NCBI GenBank assembly: GCA_014549065.1
Contig: JACDOX010000226.1
Span: 183,637 to 247,636, forward strand
Direction of reading: 5' to 3'
DNA from: Cardinalis cardinalis
Taxonomy: Eukaryota > Chordata > Aves > Passeriformes > Cardinalidae
Length of the DNA stretch: 64,000 bases
The translations under genes were made by a program, and so were the position numbers. Of the stretch, positions 44,574 through 57,056 are shown one piece after another. Position 1 is the stretch's first letter; the number at the start of each line of letters is the position of its first letter. Under the pieces are notes generated by a model that worked only from the letters and a program-made list of their open reading frames with translations, ran no database searches and was not told the DNA's origin.

Positions 44574-44760
44574 CATTAACTTGTTAAATACACCGAATTT
44601 GTTTATGGCCGGCAGAACAGCGAGGCAGAAGCAGCTCCGCCGCCCCCCTCCCCAAAGCCGCCTTGTGCGGCACCGGGGGCACGGCAGCCTCTGCCTCAGC
44701 CCCGCGTCTGGAAACCGGGATGAGCTCTTGGTTAATTTTCCGAAGGTTTCCCCATGCACG
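43950..44760 (-). promoter_or_regulatory. CpG island; candidate CBFA2T2 promoter and first exon(s)
   Basis: A CpG-dense block in otherwise CpG-poor surroundings. On the minus strand it offers two donor-like sites: GGCACCAG|GTACGG, ending an exon at 44039, and CTAGG|GTAAGC, ending one at 44166. The frame that would join the exon at 23056 in phase is open through this block but has no ATG after an upstream stop. The exon would therefore be 5'UTR. Position, orientation and donors fit a CBFA2T2 promoter, but there is no direct proof. Confidence 0.45.
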
Positions 44761-47618
44761 TAAATCTTCAATGCAAACTCTCCCCCCACCCCGTCCCCAG
44801 CAAGCCGGAGTTTGCGGCGCTGGAAAACGGGCATGTGTTAGCAATTAGAAGCAACAACAAGATAACAAGATACTGATGTTGCAAGGGTACCAAACGCGGA
44901 CTGGAAAATTCAAAGAAGAGCAATTAAATGTGTAACATACTACCCGGCTCGAAGAGGAAGTGTTAAAGGAAAATGTAAATCCAAAATGTTTTATACCGGG
45001 AGTAAACTCCACCAGAGATCGCAGAGCACTGAGGGAGGCCCGGAGCAGGAACCCACTGGGCAGCACCACATTTGACCAATTTCCCCCCTCCCATTAATGC
45101 ACAGCCGTGGCTGCTGTGCCACCTACAAACCTCCCGGTAATCCTGACAGGCTCTCCCCGAGNTGCGGCGTCAACAACAGATATTAACAGGAGGCCCCTGA
45201 CTAATCCCATCAGCCCGGCACCATTNACCGCCATCCGGCGCTGGGCAAGCACGGATTTACACAACAGCACTGCTGGCCACGGCCCTGCCTGCCGGGGACT
45301 GCCCCGAGCGGGGACAACCACCCCTCCAGAGTGCCCAAACCACCCTGCTCCACACCAGCCCCCTGCCAGCTCCCCTCAAACCGCCCCACGAGGAGCAGCA
45401 ATGCTTGGTTTTTGCCTGCAGACCATGCACAGGCACACTGTACACCCCAGGAGGAGAAGCAATGCTTGCACTTTGCCTGCAGACCATGCACAGGCACATT
45501 TTAAGACCTCAGAAGGGATCCACTGCTCCAGTCCTTACAGCTTAGCAGGTTTAGGTCTTGATCCTTTCCAAATCTCTGCAGTCAACAACACCTCTCTCTC
45601 CAGCTACTTTTTTTGAGAACCGGGGACCTCAATACTTCCCCAGCCAGCAAACTAAGAGCCTGACACTGCTCAAGCTGGGGGATGCTGCTTTTTCACAAGT
45701 CCAAAAATCATACATGCCAAATTCTCCACAGTTGGTGTAGGCATGACAGGATGGTTAGTTGTTCACAGGCAGCAAAATGCTCCTTTTTCTGAAATTCCCA
45801 GGGCTCTGGCAGGCTACTGCTAACTGCTATGCCCATAAACCTTCTGGAGGTACTGCCCCCCAGCATCTCACCTAACCCTTCATCCTGGCTTCTCTGCTGC
45901 TTATTCCTAATTAGTTTAAGGTACCTCTGCTTCCCTTTGGGAGGGGGAAAAGGTTGTAAAGGGAGAAAAGTGCTTTAAAGGAAGCATTAAAAAGCATTCT
46001 GCAAGCAGGCACGGCGTGAGTCCATGAACACAGGGGCCATGATCTCCTGCAGAGGACAGGCCTCCCNGTACAGGCAGGATGCTGTGTGATAATTGGGGGG
46101 CAATTTGGGCAGGAGATTTTTGGGCTGTTGTAGGAGCACATGAAGCTGCTGCTTCCCTGGCTGGGCAAACACATCACTGTGAGGAGAGCAGCCTGGCTGC
46201 AGGCAGAGGGGGACACATGTTTTACAGCAGCTCTCTCTCCTCCAAACCTCACCCAAGAGCAGCAATTCCACATGCCTCAGTTAGGAAAGAAGAAGTGAAT
46301 CACATTCAAGTATCAGCACACAAACACCTGGAGCATCCCATGAGATGATGCTCAGGCAGCAAAACAGGTTGGGAACAGGCAGATCCAGCAGTGCCCCCCA
46401 GCACCCCAGTCCCCACTGGAGGGGCTGCTGGCAAGGCACATCAATAAAACATTCAGGTTCAGAAAGTTCAGCTCGCTGGGGCTTCTGACACTTCTGATGG
46501 AGGTTGCGTAAAATAGCAAAGCTCTCAATATTTCATAAGCTGAGATGGAAAAACCATCTCTAAATTACACAGACAATGAAGGGAGGCACAACCCAAGCAG
46601 CTCCACCAACACCAGAACTAATAAAGTTATTTTCCTATGGACTTGCATCTGATGGTTGGCTCCCTGGCACCTCACGCTGTGAGGTCCCCAACAGGAGCTG
46701 TCCCCGGCCGGGTCGTGGTGACAGCGGTGGCTCTCATGTGGATTCTCTGATGTCTTCCAAGAAGCAAGCTCATGTTGCAGCTCTGTCCCCAGGGGAGATG
46801 GTACCAGGCAGACGGATGCAGCCCTGTGCTCCCAGAGTTAAGAATCCAGCATCACACACTGCTGCTCCCTGTGCTGCCCTGTCCCACCACCCCCAGAGCA
46901 GCCTGAACTGGGCAATGAACTCCTAGATGCCACCTGGGGTCTGTCAGGTCTTTGGGTTAAAGCCATAACAGAAGTACCCTCAGAAGGCACAGGGGACACC
47001 CTGGAGCTGGAATAAAGGAGCTTTATGTGAAATAGGTAACCAGCACGAGGTGTTCCCTTGCCTGCTTTTTTAACCATATTTCAGTTTAAGGACCTGAACA
47101 GCTTGTAACACTTCACACAAACAAAAGCTGTCCACAAATGTGACAACTGGGTTCTAACCACCCTTTGTCAACCATGGCTAAATAAATCTCTTCAATGTTT
47201 TAACAACCTAAAGCACTTTGAAATGTCAAGAACTCAGGTCACTGCAAGTATTTTAAGTATAGTTACAACGACTTTATAAACCTTTATGAAAAGGCACATA
47301 ACTCTTTGTCACTGTGTCCACAGGCCAGTGTCTAAAACTCACCATCCTCAGGGAAGACATCCCCACTTCTTGCTAGGGAGGCAGGAATAAGCCAGACCTC
47401 ATGGCTCACCATTAGAGTAAGGAAGATGGATTTTGGGTTCCTCAGGTATAAAAGCTATGGACACCAGGGNGCTCTGAGTGCAAGTCATTGCCAAACATTC
47501 TTTGAAAGGCTCATGGATTGTGTCTTATATGTGATCCACGTGCCTCAGCTCACCCAAACCACGACCTCTCCCTAAGCTCATCCCTGAGCTCACCACTGGC
47601 AGAGGCAGGCCTGTGAAN
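44761..47618. other. Non-coding sequence upstream of the CpG block
   Basis: Moderately AT-rich unique sequence with one GC-rich patch at 45100-45340. I see no gene, RNA or recognisable transposon. Confidence 0.6.
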
Positions 47619-47845
47619 CATGGAATCACAAAATCCCAGAGTGGTTTGGGTTNGAAGAGACTTTACAGCTCATCCCATCCCCTGCCATAGGCAGGGACAC
47701 CTTCCACTGTCCCAGGTGCTCCAAGCCCTGTCCAACCTGGCCTTGGACACTTCCAGGGATCCAGGGGCAGCCACAGCTGCTCTGGGCACCCTGTGCCAGG
47801 GCCCCATNTTGCTCCAACCCCCATCCAACCTGGGATGGGGAGTCC
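47619..47845 (-). mobile_element. CR1 LINE 3'-end fragment (antisense)
   Basis: Begins CATGGAATCACAAAATCCCA, then GAGTGGTTTGGGTT, GGGACACCTTCCACTGTCCC, CCTGTCCAACCTGGCCTTGG, CCAGGGATCCAGGGGCAGCC. Reverse complement of CR1. Confidence 0.88.
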
Positions 47846-48753
47846 ATCCACATGTCATCTACTGACCCCTCTCACTGTTCCCAAGAGGCTTGTCTGCTCC
47901 TAAATATGCATTAAAGCAGATTTTGTAGTCCAGACATCAGCAGCACAGTGGAAGGAAGCAGAAGTGCAGGCAGCATGGGGAGAACTTCTTTCCCCAGCTC
48001 ATCATGCTAATCTGCTTCTGCTTTCTTCTCCTGGGAATGTTCCATGGAAAGAACGATGCAAGCAAACTTTGAACACTGGGAGCTATTGATACCTGCTGCT
48101 CAGTGTGGTTTCTGAGGAAAGCAAGGAAATCTGAAGAATTTTTCCAGTTTGCAGTGGAATTTTTATGCCTACGACAGCCCATTGCCACAGCGAGCACAGG
48201 AGACCCGAACTGCTTCTGATTTCTCTGCTGTTCCACAGACAGTTCATGATGTGCCTCAGATTTATTTTTTGCCTGCTGTGTTCTTACCTCAGAAAGAAGC
48301 TTCACTTGAATTCAAGGCAACCCTGGAAAGCCCTTGCCTTTTTAAGCTGACCACTTTCCATTGCACAGAAAAATAAATCCAAATGCACTAAGGCAGCCAA
48401 AGCCATTTATCAGGCTAAGTAGAAACCGTAAATTCATGCTAACTGGAATCTGATGGAAACCAATTGGGATCCTCCTCCTCCTCCAGGCTCAGGTCTGGCA
48501 GGAAAGTCAAACATTTTATTGCCTTCTTTATGCCTTACAAGACAGTGGAGCCAAGAAGGGACTGCTCCCTTTGAAGCAATGCTGNTGGGGTTGCAAGGGA
48601 CACTCAGTGACTTGAGTTCAAGATCAACCCCCAAAACAGAGATCAGACCTCTTCATTCCCGGCAAATTTATCACATTTAACAAACATCCTCTTTTCAATA
48701 CATCCATTATTTGAATTAGCACATGGCAGATTATGTTAACAAGCTTAATTTGT

Positions 48754-49150
48754 CACAGAATCCTGGAGAAAGGTTTGGGTTGGAAGGGATCTTAAAGCTC
48801 ATCTCATTCCACTCCCTGCCAGGGATATCCTCCACTGTCCCAGGTGCTCCAAGCTCTGACCCGGCCTTGGGCACTGCCAGGGATCCAGGGGCAGCCACAG
48901 CTGCTCTGGGCACCCTGGGCCAGGGCCTGCCCACCCTCATAGGGAACAATTCCATCCTAAAATCCTGTCTAACCCTGCTAAGGCACACCCAGATCTAGAT
49001 CCTTGTCCCAAGTCCCTCTCCAGCTCTCTTGGAGCCCTGTTAGGCACTGGAAAGGGCTCTAAGGTTTCCCTGGAACTTTCTCTTNTCCAGGCTGGGCATC
49101 CCCAGCATTCCCACCCTTTCCTCAGAGAAGAGGAGCTCCAGCCCCCAACA
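48754..49150 (-). mobile_element. CR1 LINE 3'-end fragment (antisense)
   Basis: Begins CACAGAATCCTGGAGAAAGG and continues through TTGGGTTGGAAGGGATCTTA, GCCAGGGATCCAGGGGCAGC, AAGTCCCTCTCCAGCTCTCT and TCTCTTNTCCAGGCTGGGCA. About 400 bp; one of the longer CR1 pieces in the window. Confidence 0.88.
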
Positions 49151-50000
49151 AAATCCAAATCCAATCACATTGCCTCCTTCAGGAGTGAACATGAACAGTG
49201 TTTGTGCCATTTTAATTCTCCTCAGATAGGGGAAAACCACATTAAAAGTTGGCCTTAACTGAGCTGGAAGAATTTTACACCCAGAACATCCACAATCAGA
49301 CATTGCCAAAAAAATCCCCCAAACAATCAGGGGGAGCAAAGATGCAACAAGGAATTAAACATAGCCTGAGGAAGTTACTGAAACTACTCCTGGCCACCCA
49401 TTAAGGGAGGGGACACAATCACCTAAGCACATGATGCTTTATTCCTGTGGCCACATATATAAAGAAAAAACATGAAGGAACTGATGTCCTATGCAAAAAT
49501 ATCCCCTCCAAAACAACAAACCAATTCCTAAATCTAACACCCTTGCTCTGATTAGAAATCCAAGCTTCTGTAGCTGTCACGGGTATTTAAACCAAACATA
49601 GAAATATGGAAAAAATGAGTAATCCTATTTGGAGAGAGAGTAAAATCCAGCCTGCAGAGGATTAATTCTAGTCCAACAGCCCTGCAGCTTGACAGTATTT
49701 TCCAGATCAATAGCAGTGCCATTTGATTAGAGATTTGTTCAAATACATACATCCACTCCCCTCCAATTGTCATTTCAGTGATTCTCAACTTTGGTTGCCC
49801 AACACCCAGACCAGGAGCTGTCCTGGCACTGGAGGCTGTGTGGATGGAGCTCTGCTGCAGCTCTCAGCCACCTCTCCCCTGCTTTAGAAACCCCAATTTC
49901 CTGCCTAGGTCTGACACTTCTGCCCCGCTTCTTGCAGGACCATCCTCTTTAGCACCTGTTTTGGGTGCAGATAAGCTCTGGAAGCCAAAATCCTCCCTTC

Positions 50001-50073
50001 TTCAGGAGAGGTGGTGGCTTTGAGAGCTGNGTCCTTTTTCAGGAGAGGTGGTGGCTTTGAGAGCTGTGTCCTG
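50001..50073. repeat. Tandem duplication of a 37-bp unit
   Basis: Two adjacent copies of a 37-bp segment starting TTCAGGAGAGGTGGTGGCTT (50001-50037 and 50038 onward) are nearly identical. One carries an N. It looks like a recent local duplication. Confidence 0.9.
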
Positions 50074-50879
50074 GTTCTGGCACCCTACTCCAGGTTCCCA
50101 GTGCTCTCACCAGCAGATGTGGAAGACTATTTACAATCAAGAAAGTACAGGTTAAAGCCTAACAAAGCAGCAGAATTTGGGGGTTTTTCCCTCATCCCAG
50201 GGGCCACTGTGAGCAATAAAATGCAGGTGATGGATTCCAAGCCCCTTCTCTACAGCAGGCTCACTACATCCAGTTTGCTCCCAGCACCTCCCTCCACTGG
50301 TGCCTTCCCTGCCACAAGCTCTGGCTCTTCCCCTGAGAATGGCTTTTCCTTTATCTCAGGCTCTTTCAATAGCAAGAGCTTTTCCTTCTTTATCTCAGGC
50401 TCTTTTTTTCCCCAATTTCACCCTGAGCTTCCCTCTGCTCCAGGCCCTTATCTGTGAGGGCTGCTGGGGCTCTGCTCCTTTCCCAGTGCTTCAGAGGAGG
50501 ACAGTGGTACCTCCCCACCACACAGCCACCCAAGGAGGGNTCTTTTCTCATTAATTCGTTGTCACTAACCTGGTAACCTTGATTTAAAATATCCCAATTC
50601 CCATCTCCCTATAAAAATAAATAAATCCCAAGTTGTTTTGTTCATTACACCCAGCAAAACCACCAGCTGTGCATTTTAAGCAAGGCTCCCCAGTAGCATC
50701 CCAGTTTAGCACCGAGCAGAGTTCCCTTCCTTCCAGCCTCAACCAATCACAAAAAACACATTTCAAACGTGGTTTTTTTGCTAGTTTTTTCCTCCATTTA
50801 CTTTTCCCCCATTTTTCTTTGCCAGCTCCCTTCTCCTGCTTCCCACTGACCCTTTAGACCTAACAAATGCTGCCTTTGG

Positions 50880-51150
50880 GGGGAGCGAAAAAGAAGAAAG
50901 AGCCCAGCGCAGCCCTTTGCGCCTGGCCCGGCATTCCAGCGCCGCGCTGCCGGCTCCACAAAGTCTGATTTAGGAGCACTGCTGGGAGCTATTAGTTTAC
51001 GAAAGGCCCAGCACGCCCACCCAGGCTCAGGGGCGGCGAGAGGCTCCCCTTTCACCGCTGCCATGTGCCTCCCATCCCGGCNGGAGCGCTCGGCAGGGCA
51101 CGGAGCCAAGGCGGAGCCAAGGCAGAGCCAGCCCGGCCGGCGGGCGGGGA
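50880..51150. promoter_or_regulatory. GC/CpG-rich block, possible distal promoter or enhancer
   Basis: CpG-rich sequence (GCCGCGCTGCCGGCTCC, GGGGCGGCGAGAGGC, CCCGGCCGGCGGGCGGGGAG) stands out from its surroundings. It contains GGGGCGG Sp1-like sites. I could not tie it to a splice donor or coding start on either strand. Confidence 0.3.
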
Positions 51151-51250
51151 GCTCAGGGACAGGGCTGGACATCAGCCACAGCACAGGAGATTCATTCATG
51201 GGATGCTTATTGAGAGTCCAGCCTCCATCCAGGCTCTCCTTTTATCCCAC

Positions 51251-51802
51251 AATAATGAGGCTGGAAGAGACCNCTAAGNTCATCNAGTCCAACNTNTGCC
51301 CTAACACCTCAACTAGACTCTAGCACCAAGTGCCATGNCCNGNCTTTNTTTAAACACATCCAGAGATGGTGATTNNACCANCTCCCTGGGNAGAGCATTC
51401 CAGTACTTNGTTATTCTTTCAGTGAAAATTTCTTCCTAACATCCAACCTACACCTTCCCTGACATAGCTTGAGGCTGTGTCCTCTGGCTCTGTCAGTGCT
51501 GCCCAGTGGAAGAGACCAACCCCACCTGTCTGCAGCCTCCCTTCAGGAAGGTGTAGAGAGCAATGAGGTCACCCCTAAGCCTCCTCTTCTCCAGGCTGAA
51601 CAGCCCCAGCTCCTTCAAACGTTCCTCACAGGGCTTGTGTTCCAAACCCCTCACCTGCCTTGTTGCCCTCCTCTGGATGCACTCAAGCATCTCAACATCC
51701 TTCCTAAACTGAGGGGCCAGAACTGGACACAGCACTCAAGATGGGGTCTCACCAGTGCTGAGTACAGAGGCAGAATGACCTCCCTGCTCCTGCTGGCCAC
51801 AC
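51251..51802 (-). mobile_element. CR1 LINE, 3' end with remnant of ORF2 C-terminus
   Basis: A 550-bp antisense CR1 copy. The minus strand still reads in frame through the ORF2 tail, with [38 protein letters not shown] and [15 protein letters not shown] (51493-51735). The left end carries the CR1 3'UTR and AATAATGAGG terminus. Many Ns cluster in the 3'UTR. It is 5'-truncated and cannot be active. Confidence 0.92.
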
Positions 51803-52085
51803 AAAATCAGGGCAGGGTAATGAGAAGCGGAATCAATCCTCAAAACCACCTTCCCCCACCCTTCCCTCCTTCTCAAGGGGGAAGCTTCTGAAAATACCAT
51901 CCCTGTACCCTCCCACCACCAAAACCTGGCCATGCAAACCCAATCCACCAGGAGGGCAAGGANGCTGCTGTTCCTCCTCTCTCCAAATCTCAGGCTGTTG
52001 TGGGCAGGGCAACATCTTTGCTTCTGGGAGATCACACTGTGGTGTCCCCACTCAGAAGCGCTGCCAGGCCCATCTGAGGGCAGGG

Positions 52086-52403
52086 ATCACAGAATCACAG
52101 AATAATGAGGNTGGAAGAGACCTCTAAGATCATCNAGTCCAACCTNTGCCCTAACACCTCAACTAGACTCTAGCACCAAGTGCCATGNCNNGNCTTNNTT
52201 TAAACACATCCAGAGATGGTGATTCCACCATCTCCCTGGGAAGAGCATTCCAGTACTTTGTTATTCTTGCAGTGAAAAATTTCTTCCTAATATCCAGCCT
52301 ACAAGTGGGAACTTGATGTAGCTGGAGGCTGCATCCTCTGGTTCTGTCAGTNCTGCCTGGTGGAAGAGACCAACCCCACCTGGCTCCCTTCAGGAGGCTG
52401 CAC
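52086..52403 (-). mobile_element. CR1 LINE 3' end, second copy of same subfamily
   Basis: Antisense CR1 beginning ATCACAGAATCACAGAATAA, highly similar to the 51251 copy 840 bp away. Ns recur at the same positions. The minus strand shows the ORF2 C-terminal motif [20 protein letters not shown]. It is shorter and interrupted near 52390. Confidence 0.9.
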
Positions 52404-52559
52404 CTGCCTGGTGCTCCTTGTTGCCATGTCCTGTAACCACTTCTTCCTTTTAATATCCTTTTTGTTTCCACTACTATGGTTTTAATCTCTTTTTCGCCAT
52501 ATTTTTTGTGAAAAATGCGTATTTTATGATTGGCTTTTCGCAAATATTAAAATGAATAT

Positions 52560-53125
52560 TATATGTGTTGTGTTAGAAAGTAATGCTGTGTTAATTCTCT
52601 TAAGTAGTATGTTAAATATAGTTTTAGGTTATAACATAATGTTAAAATAGAATCGATGCTATGTAGGATACTTTTTTAAAGAAAGGACTCGCAGCGAGAT
52701 AGCAGCCACAGGACACCTGAATCTTTCAGAGAAAGAGAATTTATTGCCCCATTATCAGGAGAAATGAACTTCTTCCCACCTCAAAGGCGCTGTTAGCATT
52801 CAGAGGAAGAAGTTGAGGAAGAAGTTGATGATGACCAGACAGAATCCTGTGTTTGAATGGAATTTATGCACCATGGATGAGGCGTATGAATATGCAACAG
52901 GCTGCTGCTTTTAAGGGTTAATCCGCTGTTAATGTGGGTCCTTTTTTGGGCTCCTGCTGCCCAGAAAAGGTACCCGGACTGTCCATAACTCTTTGTCTCT
53001 ATTGTCTCATATTGTCCTAATTCAAATTGTCCAAATTATTACTCTAATTGTATTACTATTTTTATAACCATTTTATTACTATTAAACTTTTAAAATTTTA
53101 AAAACAAGTGATTGGCATTTTTCAA
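52560..53125 (+). mobile_element. Solo ERV LTR (plus orientation)
   Basis: Starts near TGTGTTGTGTTAGAAAG and passes through GGACTCGCAGCGAGATAGC, GACACCTGAATCTTTCAGAG and TTAAGGGTTAATCCGCTG. Near its end it has a polyadenylation-like ATTAAA at about 53085, then AAACAAGTGATTGGCATTTT, ending in CA. I recognise it as a common passerine LTR. No internal genes. Boundaries are approximate and no clear target duplication was identified. Confidence 0.65.
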
Positions 53126-56100
53126 ATTTTTGATTCCCTTCTCCACTCTCTGCTTCCACCATCTCCAGGATCCTCATCTGCCTCAGCAGCCCCAACAGCT
53201 GATCCTGAAAATCATCACTGTCCTCCCAACCACTGGAATCTGCTGAGCAAGCTCAGCCACCTGCCCAGGCGTCTGCTACCTGATCCTGTTACCCTCCCAG
53301 AATTAAAGCATCCATCAGCCTCCCAAAAATGTGAGCCATGGGGAATTTAATGGCTGACCAGATTTTGGCCAGTTCATTATTGCAAAATGCCTGGTGTGGA
53401 TGTAAGACAGAGTTAACTCTCCAAAACTGAAGATCAAGCTCAGTGGTGGGAGAGGCAGTGAGAAAGGAAAGGGGAAAACAAGCAAATGAAGCATCATTTT
53501 GGAGTCATCAGGGTTTTGACATTCTCCAACTGGCTTCTATTAGCATTGCATCTGTTTGGGTGCCTGAAGGAGAAAAAAAATCAAAGGCAAGACTCATTTC
53601 AGAGGTACAGAGCAGTCAGCAGGTTCTCTGTGCTCTGGAGTGTTTGGATGCAGCTCAAGGAAGACCAGGCANAGTGAACAAGGACCTGAAATTTTATTAC
53701 CTTCCCCTCCTGCCGGAAGCAGAGCCTATTTGCAGATTTACAGCTCGTGTCAACAGGAAGTTCGTGTTTACAAGTTTCCTGGAAAAAAAGCCAGCATTCC
53801 TGTCCTGCACCACAGCCTGGTGGGAATGCTGCCTCGTGGGGGAGTGCTCAGATGGGTATGGGAGACAGGAATGAGTTTTGGCCATGTAAAACATACAGAC
53901 AAATAGATAAAGCTATGAAAAAAAAGAAAAAAAAATTGAAGACCAGAAGGAGAACAGTAATTCAGCAATTTGGTGGAAAATGCACAGCAAGACAGCACAG
54001 CCGTGTCTGGAAAAATACTTTTGTAGCATCTGGGATTCACACTTCAAAGAAGCAGAAGAATTTTAAGAGGATGAAAAGCTATATTCAGGCTAACATGAAT
54101 TTTTCTCTTCTGGCCCAACTCTTCTGTCATTCCCATTACACTGTTCCTCCAGGAGTCACAGCCAAGCTCAGCTGGTCACACTGGGGTGGGCCCTCCTCTC
54201 CCAGTAAAGGCATTAATGGGACCACAGTGCATCTGGTGGTGCTGCTGGATCCACCAGGACCTGCCAGGATCCATCCATCCCCAAGCTGAGCCCCAGATGG
54301 AGCTGAGGACATTGTTTACTGCCTTCACAAACTGGAGCCCAGGGCCTGAANAGCCCTACCTTGTGAAAGCTGGATTTAAAATCCTCCCCTTTCACATGGT
54401 TATTTAAAAAAAAACAAACCAACATAAAAAAACCACCAAAAACCAAAACTGAAACCAAACAAAAACCCCCACAATATTTGTTCCAAAATTACACAAAACA
54501 AGAGGACATGAGGACAGCCAAAGGTCAAGCAGCCAGAGCTCTACCAGGATGCCAAAGACCCAAATATTTATTTAGGCCANGCTGTACAGTTTAGCAAAGA
54601 CAGCTATGAAGTGCTTCGGGTGGTATCTGATCTCCTGAGAGAGAACACACTGCTCCCAAGGAAAGTTTCTGTCTCGACAGATGGACATTTTCCAACAGAA
54701 GGATGACTCAATCACAAGATCCCTCTGACACCANCTCATTCAACAACACACAACAGGTACAGAAAACCAAGTCTCAAAAAGCCACACTCAGCTTCTCCCT
54801 GGAGAAAGGGCTGGAGAAAACCAAGCTGACAAAGCACTCAATCCACCCAGCCTTACCAACTTCCAGCATTTAACATGCAGAAGCTTGAAAGAACTGAGCT
54901 GAAGAGGAAACTCAGAACTGGTGCAGGCATCAGGTCCTTCCAATATCACCACAGAGGTCCCCAGCATAGATTTAGGTGACCCTCCTCAGCCAGAGCTGCA
55001 CATCTCCACTCACTCCCTGATATCTGAGCTCTTTTCACACCAACCAGCAGCACTAAGAACAACATTCCCAGGAGAATCAGANAGATGGGGAGGAGAGTAT
55101 CATGCAAAGGTTCCAAAATTTATTTTTCNATCCTGACTCTTTATCAGGAAACCATTAGTGAGGAGCTGCCTGCCCTGGATCCAAGCAATTCAAATCCAGG
55201 CGTCACCATCCTTGTGCAGGAGGATGGAAGTTCAAAGAGAAGATTTTGCAATAGGCTGAAAGGAACATTTGCTGAAAGCCTCCCATCAAAGCAGGCAGGT
55301 GTCCTCTACCCCACCCCCTGGACATACTTGTTCAGACAACTTCAAGAGCCAGAAGAACCTAAACACCTGTATGGTGAAATTAATTTCCATGCACAGGGAG
55401 GGAAAAAACAAGAAAATTATTACCTTCAATCTAAACCTCAGGTTTACTAAACTTGAAACTTCAAAAGTCATCAGAAATCTTCATTTTCTATACCATGAGT
55501 TACATTAAAAAAAACCAAAACTCAGGGAGAAGAAAAAGAAAGAGACAACTAAAAAAAAGCAATAAAAAGCTGGAGCAGGAGAGAAAAAAGATTCATCAGC
55601 AAAGCTCCTCTAAAGTGGGGTTGATGGCAGAGGCAGTTGAACTGCAGCATTCTGGGAAGAGCTAATTTGATTTGGCTGTGACTACTGGGGGGAAAAAAAA
55701 ACCCAATAAAACTAAAGCAGCTCAAGCACATTTACTTCCTCTTCATTTGATTAATGCTACCCAGGGCTGTGGCCAAGGTGAGCTGAGTTTATTGCCCTGA
55801 GCCTGCTCTGCCCAGGTGAGCCAGCCCCTCCCAGGGCTGCTCTTAACTTCTCCCAGCTGTGTTTTCCCCATGCCCCAAACGTCTCCACCTGGGGCTGCAG
55901 ATGGAGCAGCTGCAGCTGAAGGCAAACACCTGGTGAGCCACAGCCCTGCCCTGCTTGCTGGGGGAGATCACAGTTACAGCAGCTCCTGCTCTTTTTAAGG
56001 CCTTATCAGGGTTTTAAGTGCTGTGTTTGTGGTTAATAATCTGCTCTCTTTAAGCCCAGGGAATCTGAAAAGCACAGCTGGGCAGCTTTGCACTGACCAG

Positions 56101-56927
56101 CCACCAAAAACCTCCTGAAGATGNGGAAAGGAGGGCTAAATCCAGCACAGGTCCTGCTCAGAGTACACCACCACCGGGTGTTCCACTGACTGTACCTCTC
56201 CAACAGGCACATTTCTCACACAGCAGCTTTGGGCTGCACCAACCCAACACAGGAGCTGCAGATGTGTCCAGGGCCCTGAGGGGCTCCAGGCTGGCAGGAG
56301 GCTCCTCTGGGACACAGGAAGGAGGGCCCTTGTCCTGTTCACTGCTGACGTCTGACCTGGTGAATACTTGGAAATTCACTTCTCCAGAAAAACATTGGAC
56401 AAGTTCTCATCCTCCAGGGAATGTCATGATGAGCAGAGCAAGAGAAGTACTAGGACTGTTTTTTAAGGAATTTTTACAGCAGTCACATCAAGGAACACCC
56501 CTCTTCAAGTCAATACTGCAGTCTGAGCAGGCTTTTAGTCCAACAGTTCATTCCTCTTGGAGACTCCTTACAAAAGCAGCAGTGTCATACAAGTACCTGG
56601 TNAGCAGTGCTGCTTCAGCATTTCTTTGCACCATTTTCTTTCAAGTTCTTGCTCAGTGATGGCAATATTAACAATATTTATATTGAGAACATAAATAGTA
56701 ATAATATTTATATTAAGAACACAAGGGTATATAACTATAAGGCTACAAACTGGAGAGGCAGACAGTGCATTTAAAAAAACCCCAAACCCACTTCCCAACA
56801 GGCTCCAGACATTTATGGTCACCAAAGAACCAGCAAAAGAAGCTGTTTGTTACTTAGCAGTACTTTTTAAGTGACTTGAGCTGAATTCAGTATTGTAGTA
56901 ACACAAGCAAAAAAATCCATGAGAAAT
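53126..56927. other. Non-coding sequence
   Basis: Unique, AT-leaning sequence with A-rich tracts (e.g. 53910-53940, 54400-54470). No exon, RNA gene or clear repeat. Confidence 0.6.
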
Positions 56928-57056
56928 GCTCAAGGCCAGGTTGGAATGGGCTCTCAGCAACCTGGGATAGGGGAAGGTGTCCCTGCCCACAGCAGGGGTT
57001 TGGAGCAGGATGGTCTTTAAGGTCCCTTCCAACCCAACCATTCTGGGAGTCTATGT
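56928..57056 (+). mobile_element. CR1 LINE 3'-end fragment
   Basis: Sense CR1 tail: GCTCAAGGCCAGGTTGGAAT, GGTGTCCCTGCCCACAGCAG, GATGGTCTTTAAGGTCCCTT, CCAACCCAACCATTCTGGG. Confidence 0.87.

Noticed and set aside
51493..51735. Minus-strand 80-codon protein with [16 protein letters not shown]
   Set aside because: It is the remnant of CR1 ORF2 and not a host gene.
53697..53894. Minus-strand ATGGCCAAAACTCATTCC as the missing CBFA2T2 start (MAK…)
   Set aside because: Only the first three residues resemble the expected N-terminus. The rest does not match and no suitable donor follows in phase.
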